Shown here piece after piece: positions 37,070-45,734 of a stretch of DNA of 64,000 bases (position 1 is its first letter; each line of letters begins with the position of its first letter). The DNA is from Azospirillaceae bacterium (GTDB lineage Bacteria; Pseudomonadota; Alphaproteobacteria; Azospirillales; Azospirillaceae). The position numbers and the translations under genes were made by a program. The stretch is taken from assembly GCA_031291675.1 (NCBI GenBank), contig JARLIO010000002.1, positions 30,486-94,485 of the forward strand, written 5' to 3'. Below the pieces are notes generated by a model. The model did not search any database. It was not told where the DNA came from and saw nothing but the letters and a program-made list of their open reading frames with translations.

Positions 37070-37827
37070 GATGTCTCCACAGCAAGGAGCCGCCCGGCCC
37101 GGCGTGCCGCGAGCCGTTCCAACCCCGACAGCCCGTCATAGATCAGCACCGCGAGCACCGCGACGATCACGCCCCCCTGGACCGTGAAGGCCAGATTATT
37201 CGATAACAGCCCGGCGATGATCACCTCGCCCAGGCCTTTGGCCGCGACCGTTGATCCGATCGTTGCCGTTGCCAGGCCAATCACGGTCGACAGCCGGATC
37301 CCTTCCAGGATCATCGGCAGCGCCAGCGGCAACTCGATCCCGATCAGGCGCTGTCCTTCGGTCATGCCCATGCCGCGCGCCGCCTCGACAACCGCCGGCG
37401 GCAACTGGGTCAAGCCGGTCAGTGTGTTTTCGAAAATCGGCAGCAGCCCATAGAGAAACAGGGCAATCAGGGTCGGCTTTTCCCCGAAGCCGACGATCGG
37501 CACCGCGAGGGCCAGCACCGCGACCGGTGGGAAGGTCTGGCCGATATTGACAATCGACCGCGACAGGGCCAGGAACGTCACGCCGATCGGCCGGGTGACA
37601 AACACCGCCAGCCCGATCGCGACGACGGTCGCCGCGCCGATCGCGATCGCCACCGTGGCGAGGTGCGCGAGTGTCAAGGCCAGCAGATCCCCTTGATTAT
37701 AGATCGCCGGCGCGCCGTTTTCGGTCAGCGGTTCCAACAGGCCGCGATACCGCCCCGGCTCCACCAGGAAGTCGACCAGAACCGCCAGCAGCGCCAGTCG
37801 CAGCACCAGGGGAAGCGACAGCCTCAT
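37066..37827 (-). CDS. yehW: OpuC/YehW-type quaternary-amine ABC permease
   Basis: 253 residues with about six hydrophobic segments. The loop AARGMGMTEGQRLIGIELPL is the family's EAA signature and QTFPPVAVLALAVPIVGF is a typical OpuCB/D region. It forms the membrane channel with the larger permease at 38759 and uses the ATPase at 37824. It overlaps the neighbouring genes by four bases on both sides. Order and sizes match E. coli osmF-yehYXW. Related binding-protein-linked systems transport glycine betaine and, in EgtUV, the betaine ergothioneine. Confidence 0.88.
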   Translation of the reverse strand: MRLSLPLVLRLALLAVLVDFLVEPGRYRGLLEPLTENGAPAIYNQGDLLALTLAHLATVAIAIGAATVVAIGLAVFVTRPIGVTFLALSRSIVNIGQTFPPVAVLALAVPIVGFGEKPTLIALFLYGLLPIFENTLTGLTQLPPAVVEAARGMGMTEGQRLIGIELPLALPMILEGIRLSTVIGLATATIGSTVAAKGLGEVIIAGLLSNNLAFTVQGGVIVAVLAVLIYDGLSGLERLAARRAGRLLAVETS

Positions 37828-38762
37828 TGCGGTCTCCCGGCGCAGCGCACCAGGGTATCGAGGGTCAGGCGACCAACCGGGTCGCCCTGCGCCGTGACGA
37901 CCGGCAGCGCGCTACGTCGCGACCAAAGCAATTCGGCCAAGGCATCCCGCAACGTACGTTCTTGCGAAATCGGCTTGCCCTCCGCCGAACCCGTTTCGAC
38001 AAACGCGGCAACCGCGGTCAGGGACAGGTACCGGAAGGCGCGATCCCCGGTGCCCAGCAGATCATCGACAAACCGGGTCGCCGGCGTCGCCAGGATCGTC
38101 GCGGGCGTGGCATATTGCTCAAGTTTGCCTTTGTCCATCACGGCGATCCGGTCGCCCAGCGCGATCGCCTCTTCCATGTCATGGGTCACCATCAGAATCG
38201 TGGTGCCAAAGCGACGCTGGATCGTTTTGAGATCGTCCTGGGCTTTGGCTCGAATGATCGGGTCCAACGCGCCGAACGGTTCGTCCATCAACAGCAATTT
38301 GGGTTCGGCCGCCAGGGCGCGGGCAACGCCGACGCGTTGTTGCTGGCCACCCGAAAGTTCATGCGGATAGCGGGCGGCAAACAGCGCGGGGTCCAGTTGA
38401 AACAGGCTCAGCAGTGCGCTGACGCGATCGGCGATCCGCGCCCGGTCCCATCCCAGCAGCGTCGGTACGGTCGCGATGTTCTGCGCCACGGTGCGGTGAG
38501 GAAACAGGCCATGATTCTGAATCGCATAACCGATCCGGCGCCGCAATTCGTGTGGCGCAATCGTCGCGGTGTCCTGGCCATCGATGCGCACGCAGCCCTG
38601 TGATGGTTCCACCAGCCGGTTCACCATGCGCATCAGGGTCGACTTGCCCGATCCCGAGGTCCCCACGATCACGGTGATGGTTCCCGGCTCGATCGTCATC
38701 GACACGTCGTCAACCACCGCGATGCCGCCATACCGTTTGGTGAGACGCTCGATCTCGATCAT
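37824..38762 (-). CDS. yehX: OpuCA/YehX-type ABC ATPase
   Basis: 312 residues. The Walker A is VGTSGSGKSTLMRMVN, the Q-loop YAIQNHGLFPHRTVAQNI, the signature motif HELSGGQQQRVGVARALA, Walker B LLLMDEPFGALDPIIR and the H-loop MVTHDMEEAIALGDR. The C-terminal tail (GKPISQERTLRDALAELLWS) looks like a single CBS-like half rather than the tandem CBS pair of OpuAA. The pattern is that of quaternary-amine importers. It overlaps both neighbouring permease genes by four bases. Confidence 0.9.
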   Translation of the reverse strand: MIEIERLTKRYGGIAVVDDVSMTIEPGTITVIVGTSGSGKSTLMRMVNRLVEPSQGCVRIDGQDTATIAPHELRRRIGYAIQNHGLFPHRTVAQNIATVPTLLGWDRARIADRVSALLSLFQLDPALFAARYPHELSGGQQQRVGVARALAAEPKLLLMDEPFGALDPIIRAKAQDDLKTIQRRFGTTILMVTHDMEEAIALGDRIAVMDKGKLEQYATPATILATPATRFVDDLLGTGDRAFRYLSLTAVAAFVETGSAEGKPISQERTLRDALAELLWSRRSALPVVTAQGDPVGRLTLDTLVRCAGRPQ

Positions 38763-40009
38763 GTCCGCACCCTTGAAGAAAGTTCAGTCACGGCGTCGAG
38801 GACCACCGCGCTGGCGAAGGCGAGCGCCACGGTCGGCACGGCGCCGAGCAGAATCAGGTCCGACGCGGTCTGGCCGACGCCCTGGAACACGAAGACCCCG
38901 AAACCACCACCGCCGATCAACGCGGCGATCGTGGCCAAGCCGATATTCTGCACCAGCACGATGCGCACACCGGCCAGGATCACCGGCAGCGCCAGCGGCA
39001 ACTCGACGCGCAGCAAGCGCTGGCGGCCGGTCATACCCATGCCGCGTGCCGCATCCACCGCCTCCCGCGGCACATGGCTCAGGCCAACCACGGTGTTGGC
39101 CACCATCGGCAGCAGCGAATAAAGAAACAGGGCCACGAAAGCCGGGGCGACCCCGATGCCGCGGATCCCGATCGCCGCAGCGCCGGGTACATGCGCGGCG
39201 ATCCAGCCCAGCGGCGCGATCAGAATACCAAACAGGGCGATCGACGGAATCGTCTGCACCATGTTGAGCATATTCAGCACCGGACCACGCAGTCCGGGAA
39301 CCCGCTTTGCCAGGATCCCCAGCGGCAGACCGACCAGGACCGCCAGGACCAGGGAGCCCAGCGCCAGCATGATGTGGGCCCCGGCCTCGCGCCAGAACAC
39401 GTCGGCGCGGCTGGCATATTCCATCAGGATCGAAAGATGGTCCCACAAGCCGGAGAGCAACAGCGCGGCGATCACGGCCGCACTGAGCGCCACCGCGGCC
39501 AGGCGTGCCAGCGGCCCGAGGGCCAGCCGGACGCTGGAGTCAGCAAAGAAGATTCCCAGGGCGAAGACCGCGATCCAGAAGCCCGCCCCTGGCGACACCC
39601 GGACCCAGCGATTGCCCGGCGGCGCCAGATGCCCCGCGGCGACACCGATGGCAATGATCAGAACCAGCAACGCCATCACCGCGACCGCCAGACGCAACCG
39701 GTCCGAGCGGCCCCACATCGCGACCAGGGCCGCCACCAGCAGGGCGGCACTCAAGCCCAGCGCCGCCGCGAGAGGAAGCGATTCGAAGATCGACCGGACC
39801 TGACCCGCAACGATCCGGTTGGCCCGGAACACCGCGAGCGGCGTCGCCGTCGCCGCCACCGCCAGGAGCGCGGCGATGACGATCCCCAATCTATCGATCT
39901 GGCGGGCCATGACGTAACCGGGAACGCGGACGATCGATTCGAACCCGCCCCACTCACCAATGCCGCGGGCCTGCGGGACTCCAAGGCGTTCGGGCGCGGG
40001 GCGGTCCAT
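38759..40009 (-). CDS. yehY: YehY-type quaternary-amine ABC permease, long form
   Basis: 416 residues, longer than YehW, because an extra N-terminal multi-spanning region (residues about 40-185) precedes the usual OpuC-type permease core. The core contains MLNMVQTIPSIALFGILIAP and the EAA loop DAARGMGMTGRQRLLRVELP. This long/short permease pairing is characteristic of the OsmF-YehYXW system. It starts 11 bases after the osmF stop; an ATG at 39910 (MARQIDRL) is an alternative start. Confidence 0.87.
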   Translation of the reverse strand: MDRPAPERLGVPQARGIGEWGGFESIVRVPGYVMARQIDRLGIVIAALLAVAATATPLAVFRANRIVAGQVRSIFESLPLAAALGLSAALLVAALVAMWGRSDRLRLAVAVMALLVLIIAIGVAAGHLAPPGNRWVRVSPGAGFWIAVFALGIFFADSSVRLALGPLARLAAVALSAAVIAALLLSGLWDHLSILMEYASRADVFWREAGAHIMLALGSLVLAVLVGLPLGILAKRVPGLRGPVLNMLNMVQTIPSIALFGILIAPLGWIAAHVPGAAAIGIRGIGVAPAFVALFLYSLLPMVANTVVGLSHVPREAVDAARGMGMTGRQRLLRVELPLALPVILAGVRIVLVQNIGLATIAALIGGGGFGVFVFQGVGQTASDLILLGAVPTVALAFASAVVLDAVTELSSRVRT

Positions 40010-40020
40010 GTTTCAGGGCC

Positions 40021-40929
40021 CTATTTCAGGAAGGCTTTGGACTTCAAATAGTCCTCGGCCACCGATTTCGCCGGTTCGCCACCAACCTGGACCCGGCCAT
40101 TGAGATCCTGCAGCGTTTCCAAGGTCAGGCTTTCGAAAATCGGCTTCAAGATCGCGGCAATCTGCGGGTTGGCCTTGAGAACCGCCTCGCGGATGATCGG
40201 CGTCGGCTGATAGACCGGCTGCACCCCCTTGTCATCGGTGAGCACGACCAGCTCGGATGCGGCGATCGCGCCATCAGTGCCGTAGACCATGGCGGCGTTG
40301 ACCCCGTTGGTCTGCTCGGCCGCGGCCTTGATCGTCGCCGCGGTATCACCCCCCGACAGCACGATCAGTTGCTCGGGCTTCAGCGTGAAGCCATAGGTCG
40401 CCTGGAACGCCGGCAGGGCCGCCGCCGAATTGACGAATTCCGCCGAGGCTGCCAGTTTCGCCGGCCCGCCACCGGCCACCCAGGCGCCGAACTGGGTCAG
40501 GCTCGCGAGCTTGTTGGGCGCGGCAACATCCTTGCGCAGCGCGATCGCCCAGGTGTTGTTGGCCGGCGACGGCGTCAGCCAAACGATCTTGTTGGCGTCA
40601 TAATCAAGCGTTTTTGCCGCGGCGTAGGCCTTGGCAGCATCCTTCCAGGCCGGATCCTCGGCCTTGTTGAAGAAGAACGCGGCGTTGCCGGTATATTCGG
40701 GGTAGATATCAATCTCACCTGCCGTGATCGCCTTGCGGACCACCGGCGTACCGCCAAGCTGGATGCGGCTCTCGGTCTCGATGCCCTGGTTTTGCAGGGC
40801 CAGCAGAATGATGTTGCCGAGAACGCCGCCTTCGCTGTCGATTTTCGATGAGACGACGACCTTCGCGGAAACCGAACTGGCAAAAAGACCGGCAACAAGC
40901 GCGGTCGCAGCAAGGATGGGAAAGCGCAT
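40021..40929 (-). CDS. osmF: OsmF/OpuC-type periplasmic quaternary-amine-binding protein
   Basis: 302 residues with a cleavable signal peptide (ILAATALVAGLFASSVSA, cleavage before KVVV). The mature OpuAC-like domain starts VVVSSKIDSEGGVLGNIILL, with EIDIYPEYTGNAAFFF, a motif typical of OsmF/OpuCC binding proteins, and later LSGGDTAATIKAAAEQTNGV. Binding pockets in this family are aromatic boxes for trimethylammonium groups, which suits ergothioneine or glycine betaine. It lies 80 bases downstream of the lyase gene and leads the transporter set. Confidence 0.88.
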   Translation of the reverse strand: MRFPILAATALVAGLFASSVSAKVVVSSKIDSEGGVLGNIILLALQNQGIETESRIQLGGTPVVRKAITAGEIDIYPEYTGNAAFFFNKAEDPAWKDAAKAYAAAKTLDYDANKIVWLTPSPANNTWAIALRKDVAAPNKLASLTQFGAWVAGGGPAKLAASAEFVNSAAALPAFQATYGFTLKPEQLIVLSGGDTAATIKAAAEQTNGVNAAMVYGTDGAIAASELVVLTDDKGVQPVYQPTPIIREAVLKANPQIAAILKPIFESLTLETLQDLNGRVQVGGEPAKSVAEDYLKSKAFLK

Positions 40930-41009
40930 TTCTCGGTTACTCCTGTTGAAAAGTGTTATTTCACATTCTTTTCGACATACATGATACCGACCCGATCGGG
41001 TCTGTCATG

Positions 41010-42554
41010 TTAAACCGGATGCTCTAACGCGAAGAAGTTGTCAATGTCTGACATCGGCCCCCCTGCAAGCAGCCTTTTCAGGACCGCGTGCGACGACAAT
41101 GCCGCTTCGATCGCCTCGACCTCGGCGGAGAGCGGGCGGTCGACATCGTAGAACGCCGCATGCTCGCGGACCACACCATGGATCATCGCGACCATGCCGG
41201 CGGGACGATCCCCCATCAGATCTATCGCCTGCGCCGCCAGCAACGCTTCCAGCGCCGCGAGACGCCGCACCGCGGCAATCTGACGCTCGAAGCGTTCGAC
41301 GATCAGCGGCAGGAAAGCGGCCTCGTCCTCCAGCCCGTCCGCAACCACCAGAGACTGCGCCGAGATGGGATGGGTCAGGGACAGCACCCGCGCAAACAGT
41401 TCCCCGGCCAGCTTGACAACCGGACCGAAGCCGGTCGCGACGGTATGGCGCGGCACGAGATTCAGCGGCAACTCACGGCGCCGGCCATTGCCAATCAACA
41501 CGCACCGATTGAAGGTGTTACGCGCCGCATGGGCAAAGACCAGACTGTTCGCCTGCATCGCGATCGCGACATCGAGCGGCAAGGAACCGCCGGATGTCAA
41601 GACCCGGCCATCGACGATGATCGGGTTGTCATCGCTGCGCCCGGTCGCGGCCAGGGTGGTGCGTCCGGCAGAGGCCAGTGTGTCGAACACCACGGCATAG
41701 ACCTGGGCCATCATGCGCAGGCTCAAGGGATCCTGGACATGCGTCGCGATGGGGATCCCGGACGAGCGCGATACCGTGTGAAGCCAACGGCCGACAGCCG
41801 CCTCGCCCGCCGTTCCGACATGAGCCGCCGCCTCCCACGGATCGCACGACGCCCCCATGGCGCAGGCCGCCGTGGCGCCGCTGGCCAGCAGCATCCGGAT
41901 CGCCTCGGCCGCCTGGCGCAGCGCAAAGGCCGCGGCGGCATGGCCGACGGCGTTGGAGCTGATGCTGGTCAGGCTGTCCTTGATCACCATGCGCAGCGGT
42001 GAGAGCCCGGCCTCGGCCAGGGCGACCGCGGCCGGCAGGCGGCGGCCGGCATAAATCGCCTCGCCGACACCGGTCAGAACGGCGCCGATCTGCCCCATCA
42101 GGCCGATATCGGCACAGCCGATCGATCCGGTCCGGCGCACCACCGGAACAACGCCTTTGTTGAGCAGCGCGATCAGCGCATCAAGCAAGGTTTCGGTGCA
42201 GCCGATGCGGCCACAAAGCGCGGTGTTGACGCGAATCGCGATCGCGGCGCGAACGACCTTATCGGGAAATGGCGCTCCGGTGCCAAAATGATGGGCATGC
42301 ACCAAGCCGGCATTGAAGCCGTCGAAATCGGCCGCTTCCAGGGTCATGTCCTTCAACGCGCCGACCCCGGTCGTCGCGCCATAGACCGGAACGCCGGCGG
42401 CGATCGCCGCCTCCAGCTCCGTCCGGCCGCGGCGCACCCGCACCCGGGCGGCCTCATCCGCAGCCAGGGGAACCCGCCCTTGTCCGATCCGGATCAGCGC
42501 AGAGAAATCGAGCGAACCGCCATCAAGGGTCAACGGGGTCATCGTGCTGTTCAT
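41010..42554 (-). CDS. MIO-less aromatic ammonia-lyase homologue, probable ergothionase
   Basis: 514 residues in the histidine/phenylalanine ammonia-lyase family. The fold markers are there: VPVYGATTGVGALKDMT and QDPLSLRMMAQVY, plus SDDNPIIVDGRVLTSGGSLP. But the Ala-Ser-Gly that cyclises to the MIO electrophile is Cys-Ala-Asp (147-149, within GSIGCADIGLMGQIG; bases 42108-42116). Also the catalytic Tyr of the Q-D-P-Y motif is Leu, and the G-G-N-F-H segment is GGSLP. An MIO-free family member is known: ergothionase, which eliminates trimethylamine from ergothioneine to give thiourocanate. I infer that activity here. The ATG at 42554 is preferred; a GTG at 42584 and ATG at 42542 are possible. 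Confidence 0.75.
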   Translation of the reverse strand: MNSTMTPLTLDGGSLDFSALIRIGQGRVPLAADEAARVRVRRGRTELEAAIAAGVPVYGATTGVGALKDMTLEAADFDGFNAGLVHAHHFGTGAPFPDKVVRAAIAIRVNTALCGRIGCTETLLDALIALLNKGVVPVVRRTGSIGCADIGLMGQIGAVLTGVGEAIYAGRRLPAAVALAEAGLSPLRMVIKDSLTSISSNAVGHAAAAFALRQAAEAIRMLLASGATAACAMGASCDPWEAAAHVGTAGEAAVGRWLHTVSRSSGIPIATHVQDPLSLRMMAQVYAVVFDTLASAGRTTLAATGRSDDNPIIVDGRVLTSGGSLPLDVAIAMQANSLVFAHAARNTFNRCVLIGNGRRRELPLNLVPRHTVATGFGPVVKLAGELFARVLSLTHPISAQSLVVADGLEDEAAFLPLIVERFERQIAAVRRLAALEALLAAQAIDLMGDRPAGMVAMIHGVVREHAAFYDVDRPLSAEVEAIEAALSSHAVLKRLLAGGPMSDIDNFFALEHPV

Positions 42555-42628
42555 GTCCCGGGATCCGGCTTTTGCGGGCGCCACGGCGACGCCGTGCCGG
42601 CCTCATCTTCAATGACGACTATAATACC

Positions 42629-42651
42629 AACGGTCATCGGAAATGACCGTT
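42629..42651. promoter_or_regulatory. Inverted repeat, candidate operator of the ergothionase operon
   Basis: AACGGTCAT and ATGACCGTT form a perfect 9-bp inverted repeat with a 5-base spacer, about 75 bases upstream of the lyase start. On the leftward strand a -10-like TATTAT (42621-42626) lies next to it, so a protein bound here would cover the promoter. Confidence 0.55.
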
Positions 42652-42719
42652 GCGTTCAGACGCCATGCAGGCTTCCGGCCCTTACAGGCCGCGGCGGCGG
42701 TCGCCGCCGTCATTCAAGG

Positions 42720-42868
42720 GACGAGATATTCCCGTTGTCGAACCACCATGGCCGAGCCGGGATCATCTTCGTGATCAAAGGCCGACTCGTGGTTGGCATC
42801 GAAGATCAGGATACGACCGTCTCCGAGGGCGACTCGATGTGTTTTGATTCGCGGTTCGCCCCTTGCGA
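42720..42868 (+). pseudogene. Remnant of a cupin-domain protein, possibly an XRE-cupin regulator
   Basis: One frame reads GRAGIIFVIKGRLVVGIEDQ, then DTTVSEGDSMCFDSRFAP, which matches the C-terminal cupin of many XRE-type regulators (a beta-barrel with 'EGRL', 'GDS' and 'FDS.PH' landmarks). No start or helix-turn-helix is present in frame, and the sequence loses family likeness before and after. It looks like a decayed regulator left beside the ergothioneine genes. Short length limits confidence. Confidence 0.5.
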
Positions 42869-42909
42869 TCGCCGATCGGCGATCAGTCATGCTTACGGTG
42901 GTTTGGCGA

Positions 42910-44109
42910 TCAGTCGCCGCGGATCCGATGGATATCAAAGGTGCGGAACGGTTCGTCACCCGACGGCCGGGTCGGCCAATCGCAGCGTTTCAAGGTATCG
43001 CGGATATCGGTCAGCCCACTGTCCCAATGTTCGCGCATCGTCAGGGCCCCGAACTGGAAGTCCTTGGTATTGCCCTCATAGGGCTTGTCTCGATAGATCA
43101 GGTGGATCAGGCTGCGCCGTGCATCGCAGGACTGCTCGCGCGCCTCCAGAACAGCCGGGTGGTTGCGCGCGTCTTCCGGCACCAGATCCAGAACGTCCTG
43201 GAGCAGATGACGAAATCTCTGCTGCTCGGCCATCAGGTCCGTGACCAGCCGGGTGCGGCTGGAGTACTGGATATCTTTTTGTCGGGTTGCGACTTTGGCG
43301 AGGGTGTCGGGGATCGGGCCCGACGCGCTCCACAGATCGATCTGGAAGATCAGCGCATCACGTCGCGGCGTATCCGCCAGGACATGGGCCAGCGGCGTGT
43401 TCGATACCAGGCCCCCGTCCCAATAGAACTCGCCCGCTTCGATTTCCACCGCGGGAAAACCCGGTGGCAAGGCCCCCGAGGCCATGAAATGCTCAGGCTT
43501 CAATACGGTCGTCGTGTTGTCAAAGAAACTGAAATTCCCGGTCCGGATGTTGACGGCCCCGACCGAGACACGCATTTCCGCGGACCGGTTGATCCGGTCG
43601 AAATCGGCGAACTGCTCCAGCGTTCGGCGCAACAGGCCGGTATCATAGAAGCTGGCCTTGTCGGGGCGGTCCTGGGGTATCGCCAGGGCGGGCCAGGCGC
43701 GGGGTACGAAAAAGCCGTTCTGGCCTTCCAACAGCGCCCGTGACGCCTCAAGCGCGTCGAGCCAACTGCGGAGGAAGGTCGGAAGTTCGGGCAATTGCCG
43801 CGGCGGCGTCCGCTCGCCAAAGGGTGTGATCGGCGGCAGCACCGGGGGACGGCAGATATGACGCCAGAACGCGTCGAGCTTTTCGACGCGCTGCTCCGGC
43901 GGGTTGCCGGCAATTACGGCGGCATTCAGCGCCCCGATCGAGATGCCCGCGACCCAATTAGGATGGATCCCAGCCTCGGCCAAGCCCTGATAGACCCCGG
44001 CCTGGTAGGATCCCAAAGCCCCGCCGCCCTGCAGGACCATCGCGGTGATTTTATAGTCGCGCAATCCAACCGTGCCGACCGCTTCGCCACAGACCTGTGT
44101 CGCGTCCAT
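42910..44109 (-). CDS. Patatin-like phospholipase
   Basis: About 399 residues. The patatin motifs are clear: glycine-rich oxyanion loop VLQGGGALGSYQAGVY, nucleophile elbow AGISIGALNAAVIAG (G-x-S-x-G) and the catalytic DGG in FYWDGGLVSNTPLAHV. A C-terminal region (YRDKPYEGNTKDFQFGALTM) resembles the DUF3734 tail common in this subgroup. It is a serine lipid hydrolase. A GGGGACGG site precedes the ATG at 44109. It follows bdhA in a leftward operon with acetoacetate decarboxylase, so it may act on stored lipid or polyhydroxybutyrate. Confidence 0.88.
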   Translation of the reverse strand: MDATQVCGEAVGTVGLRDYKITAMVLQGGGALGSYQAGVYQGLAEAGIHPNWVAGISIGALNAAVIAGNPPEQRVEKLDAFWRHICRPPVLPPITPFGERTPPRQLPELPTFLRSWLDALEASRALLEGQNGFFVPRAWPALAIPQDRPDKASFYDTGLLRRTLEQFADFDRINRSAEMRVSVGAVNIRTGNFSFFDNTTTVLKPEHFMASGALPPGFPAVEIEAGEFYWDGGLVSNTPLAHVLADTPRRDALIFQIDLWSASGPIPDTLAKVATRQKDIQYSSRTRLVTDLMAEQQRFRHLLQDVLDLVPEDARNHPAVLEAREQSCDARRSLIHLIYRDKPYEGNTKDFQFGALTMREHWDSGLTDIRDTLKRCDWPTRPSGDEPFRTFDIHRIRGD

Positions 44110-44194
44110 CCCGTCCCCTCTTGTCGATCCCGTCGTGGCGCACGATCCGCCGGTGCGCCACGACGGGCACCGGCGGATCCTTCTGCACACCGGC

Positions 44195-44977
44195 CTATTG
44201 CATAAACCAACCGTGGCTGACGATCAGCGACTGGCCGGTCAATGCCGCCGATGGGAAAGCGGCCAGGAACAAGGCGGTTTCGGCAACATCGGCTACGGTC
44301 GTAAAGACGCCATCGACGGTTCCGCCCAGCATGACGCGGCGAACCACCTCGTCCTCACTGATCCCCAGTTCCTTGGCCTGTTCGGGGATCTGCTTGTCGA
44401 CCAGCGGCGTTCGCACGAAACCGGGACAGATCACATGGGATCGGACATTGTGCGCCGCCCCCTCCTTGGCCAGAACCCGGGCCAGTCCGAGCAGTCCGTG
44501 CTTGGCCGTGACATAGGCCGACTTCAGCGCCGAGGCCTCGTGGGAATGCACCGATCCCATATAGATCACGGTGCCACCGCGATCATCCTTGTACATGTGT
44601 TTCAACGCCGCCTTGGTGGTCAGGAAGGCGCCGTCGACATGGATCGCCAGCATCTTCTTCCAGTCGGCATAGGCGTAGCTCTCGATCGGCGCGACAATCT
44701 GGATTCCGGCATTGGAAATCAAGATGTCGACGCTGCCGAAGGCCTCGGCCACGGCGTCGGTCGCACTGTTGACCGCGTCTTCATTGGTGACATCCATCGC
44801 GACACCGATCGCGCGGCCTCCCCCGGCGGTCAACTGATCGGCGACGGCCTGGGCAGCATCCCGATTGATATCAGCGATCGCGACGGCCGCACCTTCGCGG
44901 GCAAACGTCTCGGCAATTGCCTTGCCGATGCCACTGGCCGCGCCCGTGACAATGGCGGACTTCCCTTCGAGTTTCAT
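44195..44977 (-). CDS. bdhA: 3-hydroxybutyrate dehydrogenase, SDR family
   Basis: 260 residues, an NAD-dependent classical SDR. The cofactor motif is [20 protein letters not shown], the NAG motif [12 protein letters not shown], and the catalytic set is [20 protein letters not shown] with Ser, Tyr and Lys. The C-terminal [11 protein letters not shown] and [20 protein letters not shown] match D-3-hydroxybutyrate dehydrogenases. It interconverts 3-hydroxybutyrate and acetoacetate. It lies 16 bases downstream of the acetoacetate decarboxylase gene. I chose the ATG at 44977 (MKLEGKS). Confidence 0.88.
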   Translation of the reverse strand: MKLEGKSAIVTGAASGIGKAIAETFAREGAAVAIADINRDAAQAVADQLTAGGGRAIGVAMDVTNEDAVNSATDAVAEAFGSVDILISNAGIQIVAPIESYAYADWKKMLAIHVDGAFLTTKAALKHMYKDDRGGTVIYMGSVHSHEASALKSAYVTAKHGLLGLARVLAKEGAAHNVRSHVICPGFVRTPLVDKQIPEQAKELGISEDEVVRRVMLGGTVDGVFTTVADVAETALFLAAFPSAALTGQSLIVSHGWFMQ

Positions 44978-44993
44978 GGATTGCTGCTCCGCG

Positions 44994-45734
44994 TCAGGAA
45001 AGATAGTCGTAAACAACGGTGCCAAGCGCCAGCGTCAGGTCGGCGATAAAATGCCGGGCACCCAAGACCTCGATCACCGGCAATTCGGCCATCGGCGCCA
45101 GCGCGTGAGAGGCCAGGCATAACGCCCCCGGTCCGCTCCAGGCGCCTTTCATCCTCACCTCTTCGAGGTTGTACGAAACGAGTTCGCAAATCCGCGGGCT
45201 CCCATCGACATGCGGGATGATTTTCAGGAGATAGTTGGGTGTCGTGGCGAGCGCCCGCCCCACCGCATCCTGATCCAGCGCCTGGTGCTTGTACCCCATG
45301 GTCCCGGTGGCGACCCGCACCGAACCATAATTGACGGTACCGACAACGGTGTCGAATTCAACCTGCAAACTGGGTTTGGCTAATTTTTTGGGGAAACCCC
45401 ACAGTTCGCGGCCGCCCGCCAGCGGCGGATGGTCGTCGAGATACATGGCATGCGTGTAGTTGCCCTCTGTGCCCTGGAACCGGACCGGGATGACCTGGCC
45501 GGATTCGGTATAGCTGCCAAATCCCGTGCTGTCGGGCATCCGGATCACTTCAAAATTGACGATCGGCTCGGTGATTTCCAGCGGCTCCGGAACCAGGGCA
45601 CGCAAACGGTCCGGATCGGTGCGATAGCTGATGATCAGGTACTCGCGATTGACAAAACGGTAAGGTCCCTTGGGGAAGGCTGGACTGGTCAACGGCATCG
45701 CAAATGCGTGCTCAACAACCGATCTCACATTCAT
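44994..45734 (-). CDS. adc: Acetoacetate decarboxylase
   Basis: 246 residues, the usual length. The active-site segment [20 protein letters not shown] contains the adjacent Lys116-Lys117 pair; the first forms the Schiff base with acetoacetate and the second lowers its pKa. Other markers are [19 protein letters not shown] and [18 protein letters not shown]. The product is acetone and CO2. An AAAGGAAT site precedes the ATG at 45734; the frame is open upstream without family likeness. With bdhA and the patatin gene it forms a leftward ketone-body operon. Confidence 0.9.
   Translation of the reverse strand: MNVRSVVEHAFAMPLTSPAFPKGPYRFVNREYLIISYRTDPDRLRALVPEPLEITEPIVNFEVIRMPDSTGFGSYTESGQVIPVRFQGTEGNYTHAMYLDDHPPLAGGRELWGFPKKLAKPSLQVEFDTVVGTVNYGSVRVATGTMGYKHQALDQDAVGRALATTPNYLLKIIPHVDGSPRICELVSYNLEEVRMKGAWSGPGALCLASHALAPMAELPVIEVLGARHFIADLTLALGTVVYDYLS

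Noticed and set aside
30538..42554. Ordinary histidine utilisation (hutU/hutH) locus
   Set aside because: The lyase lacks the MIO triad, the hydratase lacks the active-site Cys, and hutI, hutG, hutF and hutC are missing, while a desulfurase and carbamoylase are present.
42288..43244. A 318-residue plus-strand protein containing the cupin remnant
   Set aside because: Its beginning lies antisense to the ergothionase gene and its end antisense to the patatin gene; only the middle part resembles a cupin.
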